Shown: positions 60,315-64,000 of the stretch, piece after piece
Layout: each line of letters begins with the position of its first letter
How positions within the stretch are numbered: the stretch's first letter is position 1
From: JBCBSZ01 sp039185015
Lineage (GTDB): Bacteria; Actinomycetota; Acidimicrobiia; Acidimicrobiales; Poriferisodalaceae
Assembly: GCA_039185015.1 (NCBI GenBank)
Contig: JBCDAU010000023.1
Span: 18,058 to 82,057 of the forward strand
Reading direction: 5' to 3'
DNA: 64,000 bases
Notes under the pieces: model-generated
What the model was told of the DNA's origin: nothing
The model's input: only the letters and a program-made list of their open reading frames with translations
Database searches by the model: none
Program-made: the position numbers and the translations under genes

Positions 60315-61187
60315 TCACGTCGCCAGGGTGAGCCGCGGTCGGACGTCGGTCTCGAAACGGCGGAGCTGCTCGATCGTGGGTCCGAACGGCACCAGCACCA
60401 GCGAGTCGACGCCGACGTCGATGACGCCCTGGAGCAGGGTCGCCATCTCGTCGGCGTCCTCGCTGACGGCCGCCCAGCCGCCTTCCGGGCCGTCGGTCGG
60501 TGGGGGAGGCAGGTCGTCCTCGGCTCCGAGGAAGTACCCGACGTACTGCGTGAACCGGTGCTCGGCGGGAGCGCCGTCCTCCGAGCGTCCTGCGACGATG
60601 CGTCCCCTGGCCGCCGCGATCTGCCCGGCGTCGTGTCCTTCGCAGAGCAGCGTCCCGTCGGCGACGGCGCCGCTCAGTTCCAGCGACCTCGGACCGATCA
60701 CGCCGGCGAGCACCGGCGGCACGATCTCGGGCGGGAACCGGAGGTCGATCGCTTCCAGGTGCACGTAGCGGCCGTCGTAGCTGACCTCTCCGCCCCGCAG
60801 GATCGCCCGGACGCTCTCGATCGTCTCGCGGAGCAGCGTGAGCGGCGACTCGACGGACCCGCCGATCCGCCCCATCCATCCAGGGACGCCGTGGCCGATG
60901 CCGGCGTGCAGCCGCGCCGGGTACATCCGGGCGAGCGAGGCCCACTCCATCGCCAGCGCCGCAGGGTTGCGGAACGGTGCGGGCGCGACCCCGTGACCGA
61001 CCACCGGGCGACCCGAGGTGTCGTCGTCGGTGGCCTCGAGCACCGCAGCGAGCTGGGCCACACCGCCCGGCCAGTCGAGATCCTCGACGATCCACAGCTC
61101 GTCGAGCAGCGGGGCGATCGCCCGCGCCGTCTCGATCAGTTCCTCGGGCGGAAGGTCGCGCCGCAGCATCGCCCCGATCGCGGTCAT
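60315..61187 (-). CDS. LLM-class flavin/F420-dependent oxidoreductase
   Basis: A 290-residue TIM-barrel protein of the luciferase-like monooxygenase class. 'RDLPPEELIETARAIAPLLDELWIVED', 'WASLARMYPARLHAGIGHGVPGWM' and 'PPVLAGVIGPRSLELSGAVADGTLL' are typical of the coenzyme F420-using actinobacterial members. The cofactor, FMN or F420, cannot be decided from these motifs alone. The ATG is six bases after a -10-like hexamer. It is convergent with the VIT1-like gene. Confidence 0.85.
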   Translation of the reverse strand: MTAIGAMLRRDLPPEELIETARAIAPLLDELWIVEDLDWPGGVAQLAAVLEATDDDTSGRPVVGHGVAPAPFRNPAALAMEWASLARMYPARLHAGIGHGVPGWMGRIGGSVESPLTLLRETIESVRAILRGGEVSYDGRYVHLEAIDLRFPPEIVPPVLAGVIGPRSLELSGAVADGTLLCEGHDAGQIAAARGRIVAGRSEDGAPAEHRFTQYVGYFLGAEDDLPPPPTDGPEGGWAAVSEDADEMATLLQGVIDVGVDSLVLVPFGPTIEQLRRFETDVRPRLTLAT

Positions 61188-61193
61188 GGCCGG

Positions 61194-61199
61194 AACGTA
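61194..61199 (-). promoter_or_regulatory. -10-like hexamer, probable leaderless start
   Basis: TACGTT on the minus strand, six bases before the ATG of the LLM oxidoreductase gene. Confidence 0.45.
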
Positions 61200-61609
61200 G
61201 TCCGGCGTCGGTCTCCGTGCCGTGGGTCGTGGGGTCCGTCCGCTCGGTGGGTCCTGTCGCCGGCGCACCTGGTCGTGGGGTCCGTCCGCTCGGTGGGTCC
61301 TGTCACCGAGGCACCCCGTCGGGGCCCGAGCGGCCCGTCGAGCGAGCGGATGCGGAGGGTCGACGGAGTCGGCCCGGAGCATCGAGGAAGCGAGACCCGA
61401 GCGGGAGAGGTCGTCCTCGCTTCGCTGCGGGCGTCTCGGGGCCCCGCCTCGGCGCCACCCACCGGGCTCTGTGGTCGGCGCGTGGGCCCACGGGGCCGGA
61501 CTGGGTCTTGGCGCGCAGCTTCGCCCGGCGGCGCCGGGTTGGTCGTCGCTGTCGGTGTGCGCCCGTTCGATGAGTCCGTGCGGGCCGAGGTGGGGTCAGG
61601 TGGGTGGGG
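61200..61609. other. Gene-free stretch of about 410 bases next to the 13E12 HNH gene
   Basis: It contains a 34-base direct repeat pair described separately. The rest is GC-rich, and the open frames crossing it have shadow-like composition. I see no promoter pair and no terminator with a U-run. Confidence 0.6.
61225..61304. repeat. 34-bp direct repeat pair, 46-bp period
   Basis: Identical 34-base segments occur at 61225-61258 and 61271-61304, each beginning GGTCGTGGGGTCCGTCCGCT. They lie between the LLM gene and the 13E12 HNH gene. Confidence 0.8.
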
Positions 61610-62752
61610 TCATTCGAGTGGTGGGGTGATGCCGGCTCGTTCGAGCCATTCGTGGTCCCAGCCTGGTGGTGGGTGGAAGTGGAGTTCGGTGTCGGGGGTG
61701 CCTGATGTGGTCCAGCCGGATTCGTGGAGGAACCGGTGGTGGTGGCGGCAGAGGTGGACCAGGTTGTCGAGTCGGTGTTGGCCGCCGTGGGTCTGGTGGT
61801 GGAGGTGGTGGATGTCGCAGCGGTGGGCGGTGACGGTGCAGCCGGGGAAGACACACACGGGGTCGCGTACGAGCAGTGCGCGTCGTTGGCCGGTCGTGAC
61901 GGTCGGTGTTGCTTCTGTGACGTCGAGGATGCTGCGGCCGTCTCGTAGTACTCGGGTGACCGAGGAGCCGCAGGCGAGGCGTTCGAGGGTGACCCCGGGG
62001 ATCGGGACACCGTTGCTCTCCGCGCGTGCTGCGATCGCCGGGGCGTCGGTCGCGAGGTCGTGGTCGATCACGACCGTGACCGACACCGCTTCGTCGCCGG
62101 TGGCCAGCGCGACGAGCGCATCGGCGTTGCGTTGGGCCAGGGTGCGTGGTGGTCCGCCAGCCGGGTTGGGGGTGTTGCGGTGGGCGGTGATCGCCGCGGA
62201 GAGAGCAGCGGCGCCGTCGGGGTCGAGGCGGCCGGTGAGTCCGACGCCGCCGAACAGGTCGGGTCGCATCAGGAACCGGCGGTCGTCCCACACCTCCTCG
62301 GCGTCCTGGCGAGCGAGTTCGCGGTCGCAGTGTTGGCGCCAGGTGGTGATGGTGCGTTCCCAGGTCGGTGGTGCTTCGTTTCGTGCGGCGTCGAGTAGTG
62401 CGGTCTCGTCTCGTTGTGCGCACTCGGCCCGCCGGTCGCCGATGGCTCGGGCCAACACATCGAGGTGAGCGCCGGCGATCTCACCGGCCCGGTAGGCCCG
62501 AGCGAACTCCGGCAGCAGGCCGCAGACCCGTGCCCGTTCGGTCAACCGGCGTGCCTCGGCGCCGTCCAACTGGGCGAACAGACCGAGCCAGTCCTCGGCG
62601 CTGCGGGAGCCGTCGAAGCGCCACCACTCGGTCCCCAGCCAGGACTCCAACCGGGCAGCCACGTCGGCTTGGGTGGCACGCAACCGGTCGCAGGCGGCGA
62701 GCAGGTCACGGGTCTCGGCCCGCACCGCTTCGACGTCCACGACGGTTGCCAT
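61610..62752 (-). CDS. DUF222/13E12-type HNH endonuclease
   Basis: A 380-residue protein with an N-terminal DUF222 region and a C-terminal HNH nuclease: 'DPVCVFPGCTVTAHRCDIHHLHHQTHGGQHRLDN ... LCRHHHRFLHE' in normal register, containing zinc-binding cysteines and catalytic histidines. The same architecture is found in the REP13E12 proteins of mycobacteria, which lie on repeated, sometimes mobile sequences. Here the gene adjoins a gene-free stretch with direct repeats. Chromosomal copies in actinobacteria can be numerous; whether this one is mobile is unknown. ATG 62752 follows a -10-like hexamer, and the longer upstream open frame is a shadow. Confidence 0.9.
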   Translation of the reverse strand: MATVVDVEAVRAETRDLLAACDRLRATQADVAARLESWLGTEWWRFDGSRSAEDWLGLFAQLDGAEARRLTERARVCGLLPEFARAYRAGEIAGAHLDVLARAIGDRRAECAQRDETALLDAARNEAPPTWERTITTWRQHCDRELARQDAEEVWDDRRFLMRPDLFGGVGLTGRLDPDGAAALSAAITAHRNTPNPAGGPPRTLAQRNADALVALATGDEAVSVTVVIDHDLATDAPAIAARAESNGVPIPGVTLERLACGSSVTRVLRDGRSILDVTEATPTVTTGQRRALLVRDPVCVFPGCTVTAHRCDIHHLHHQTHGGQHRLDNLVHLCRHHHRFLHESGWTTSGTPDTELHFHPPPGWDHEWLERAGITPPLE

Positions 62753-62759
62753 GTACGTG

Positions 62760-62765
62760 ACAGTA
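62760..62765 (-). promoter_or_regulatory. -10-like hexamer, probable leaderless start
   Basis: TACTGT on the minus strand, seven bases before the ATG of the 13E12 HNH gene. Confidence 0.45.
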
Positions 62766-62818
62766 CGAACGGGGTGTGGCACCGAACGATCATCGGTCCG
62801 GCTGCAATCCGGTGTGCC

Positions 62819-62824
62819 TACGCT
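62819..62824 (+). promoter_or_regulatory. -10-like hexamer, probable leaderless start
   Basis: TACGCT lies six bases before the GTG of the SnoaL-like gene. Confidence 0.45.
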
Positions 62825-62830
62825 CGAGCG

Positions 62831-63223
62831 GTGCACGCCAACGAAGCCCTCATCCGCGACGGCTACGCCGCAATGGCTCGAGGGGATGGCCGGCCGCTGG
62901 CGGCGCTGCTGACGCCGCAGACCCAGTGGATCATCTGCGGCAGCGGCCATCTCGCCGGGACGTACACCGGTCCGGACGAGATCTTCGGGCTGTGGAAGGC
63001 CATCGCGGCCCAGACCGGCGGAGGACTCGACCTGGAGATCCGCGATGTCCTCGCCAACGACGAGCGAGCCGTCGTGCTGGTGACCGCACGAGGAGAGCGG
63101 TCGGGCCGGATCCTGGAGGAGCGGCAGATCGCGGTCTTCGAGCTCGCCCACGACTCGACGGTCAGCTCGGCGACCTTCGTCTACGAGCACCCCGACGCCT
63201 ACGACGCGTTCTGGGAGGACTGA
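62831..63223 (+). CDS. SnoaL-like (NTF2-fold) protein
   Basis: A 130-residue alpha+beta protein of the SnoaL/NTF2-like superfamily. 'LIRDGYAAMARGDGRPLAALLTPQTQWIICGSGHLAGTYTGPDEIFGLW' in normal register and 'IAVFELAHDSTVSSATFVYEHPDAYDAFWED' at the end are typical. Members include isomerases, hydrolases and ligand carriers, so no reaction can be assigned. The GTG follows a -10-like hexamer. Its last 25 bases overlap the convergent gene at the window end. Confidence 0.82.
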   Translation: MHANEALIRDGYAAMARGDGRPLAALLTPQTQWIICGSGHLAGTYTGPDEIFGLWKAIAAQTGGGLDLEIRDVLANDERAVVLVTARGERSGRILEERQIAVFELAHDSTVSSATFVYEHPDAYDAFWED

Positions 63224-64000
63224 TCCGGTCGCTGGGTCGAGTCGAGGCGCACCCGGGTCGCAGGTCGGATCAGCCCACGACCTGCACGTCGCAGCAACCA
63301 GCCCAGCTGTCGTCGGCCGCTTCCGCGGCCGACCCGGTCGTCGCCGACGCTCGCTGCGATGGGACCCCGCCGAGCGAGCCACCACACCTCCCCCTGACGT
63401 CGCACCTCGAACGGCTCCACGAACTCCTCGTACCGGAGCAGCCCGTGGGCACGGATCTGCTGCACGATCACACCCCGTACCAGGCCGTCGGCGCGCTCGT
63501 CGATCCGGTAGCCGAAGCGGTAGAGCCCGAAGCCACCTCGATCCTCGGGGGCCACCGCGAGGCCGGCGAGCAACTCCTCCGGATCGCTCGCAGCGAAGGG
63601 ATGCTCGGCGTCGATCTCGCCGACGGGCTCCCTGATCGACACCGTCGTGCCGGACAACTCGAAGACGTCCGCGTCCCGGCCGGTTGGTGGATCGTCGACC
63701 TCCTCCTCCCACGCGAGCATCTGGTCCTCGCAATCGACGAAGCGCGCCACGGGTTCGAGGCCCGACCCGCACAGCGCCGCCTCGGCGTCGAGCGCGTCGG
63801 CGCGACTCGTCGGGCGGGTGGGCGCCTGGGGTCCGCGCAGGATGCTCGGGGCGTCGGCAGGCCCGGAGAGGAGGAACCACCCGGGATCGATCCCGTCGAC
63901 GGTCGCGATGTCGGTCATGGGGGTGACGCCGGGTGATACCTCGATGCCACGGGCCACCGGCTGTGGTGCCGGTCCGATCAGCACGTACCCGTCGCCGGCC
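63199..64000 (-). CDS. Conserved hypothetical protein, 5' end outside or at the window edge
   Basis: The frame is open to the end of the window on the minus strand, with at least 266 residues visible. Internal GTG codons, for example 63984, could be the start, but the upstream frame is also open, so the gene may extend past the window. The protein is hydrophilic with 'GWFLLSGPADAPSILRGPQ' near the N-terminus and a basic 'RRGPIAASVGDDRVGRGSGRRQ' segment near the end. I do not recognise a family. The 3' end overlaps the SnoaL-like gene by 25 bases, tail to tail. Confidence 0.6.
   Translation of the reverse strand, partial: AGDGYVLIGPAPQPVARGIEVSPGVTPMTDIATVDGIDPGWFLLSGPADAPSILRGPQAPTRPTSRADALDAEAALCGSGLEPVARFVDCEDQMLAWEEEVDDPPTGRDADVFELSGTTVSIREPVGEIDAEHPFAASDPEELLAGLAVAPEDRGGFGLYRFGYRIDERADGLVRGVIVQQIRAHGLLRYEEFVEPFEVRRQGEVWWLARRGPIAASVGDDRVGRGSGRRQLGWLLRRAGRGLIRPATRVRLDSTQRPDQSSQNAS

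Noticed and set aside
61303..62010. Minus-strand open frame of 235 codons across the gene-free stretch
   Set aside because: It is Pro/Thr/Ser/Arg-rich, overlaps the HNH gene in another frame and shows no domain.
1..64000. tRNA, rRNA, riboswitch or CRISPR loci
   Set aside because: I looked for conserved tRNA loops, rRNA segments and regular repeat-spacer arrays by eye and saw none; a covariance search would be the decisive test.

Overview
The window is GC-rich chromosomal DNA from an actinobacterium, most likely of the class Acidimicrobiia. The evidence is combined: a full actinobacterial division and cell-wall (dcw) cluster running into sepF, yggT and a DivIVA-domain gene; a MurE with the DNPR motif of meso-diaminopimelate enzymes; a proteasome activator of the Bpa type; a menaquinone gene set; and a DUF222/13E12 HNH gene. 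The lineage is an inference from gene content, because no rRNA or tRNA gene was found.

Layout. 1-8642: the 3' end of dinB, a DUF3040 membrane protein, a minus-strand moxR/DUF58/transglutaminase operon, an acyl-CoA dehydrogenase with a small companion, an HNH nuclease and a lipoate-ligase-like protein. 8643-25205: the dcw operon from mraZ to ftsQ with genes overlapping by 1-14 bases, then ftsZ, a YfiH-type protein, a YggS-type protein, sepF and yggT. MraZ boxes overlap the operon promoter, and murF is missing from its usual place. 25279-31248: a 1246-residue DivIVA-domain coiled-coil protein built from 11-residue repeats, a DksA-like protein that has lost its zinc ligands, lspA and an RluD-type pseudouridine synthase. 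31253-40079: an Rrf2 regulator, a phosphodiesterase, bpa, dnaE, an unknown protein, a nitroreductase and a carotenoid oxygenase. 40079-49269: a secreted beta-propeller/Fn3 protein, CBS and SDR genes, a DUF664 protein, an ArsR-MFS pair, a phosphotransferase and a degenerate NlpC/P60 protein with calcium-binding repeats. 49276-58025: menaquinone genes (menE, menA, menH, menD, menF, menG) with an MFS transporter and an SCO6745-like gene. 58112-64000: rlmN, a VIT1-like transporter, an LLM oxidoreductase, a repeat-bearing gene-free stretch, the 13E12 HNH gene, a SnoaL-like protein and an unknown protein running off the window.

How the genes work together. The centre of the window makes peptidoglycan precursors (MurE, MraY, MurD, MurG, MurC, MurB), drives the septum (FtsL, FtsI, FtsW, FtsQ, FtsZ, SepF), and ends with a giant DivIVA-family rod that probably scaffolds polar or septal growth. 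The men block supplies the respiratory quinone.

Most unusual features: (1) the DivIVA protein with 34 hendecads in two arrays; (2) a dispersed intergenic hairpin element present three times, each just after a stop codon and with a compensatory base-pair change; (3) a 52-bp tandem repeat in which each unit carries a stop codon and a start codon between menH and an MFS gene; (4) a recurring -10-like hexamer 6-9 bases before start codons, which suggests many leaderless mRNAs; (5) a menA whose reading frame has no normal start codon.
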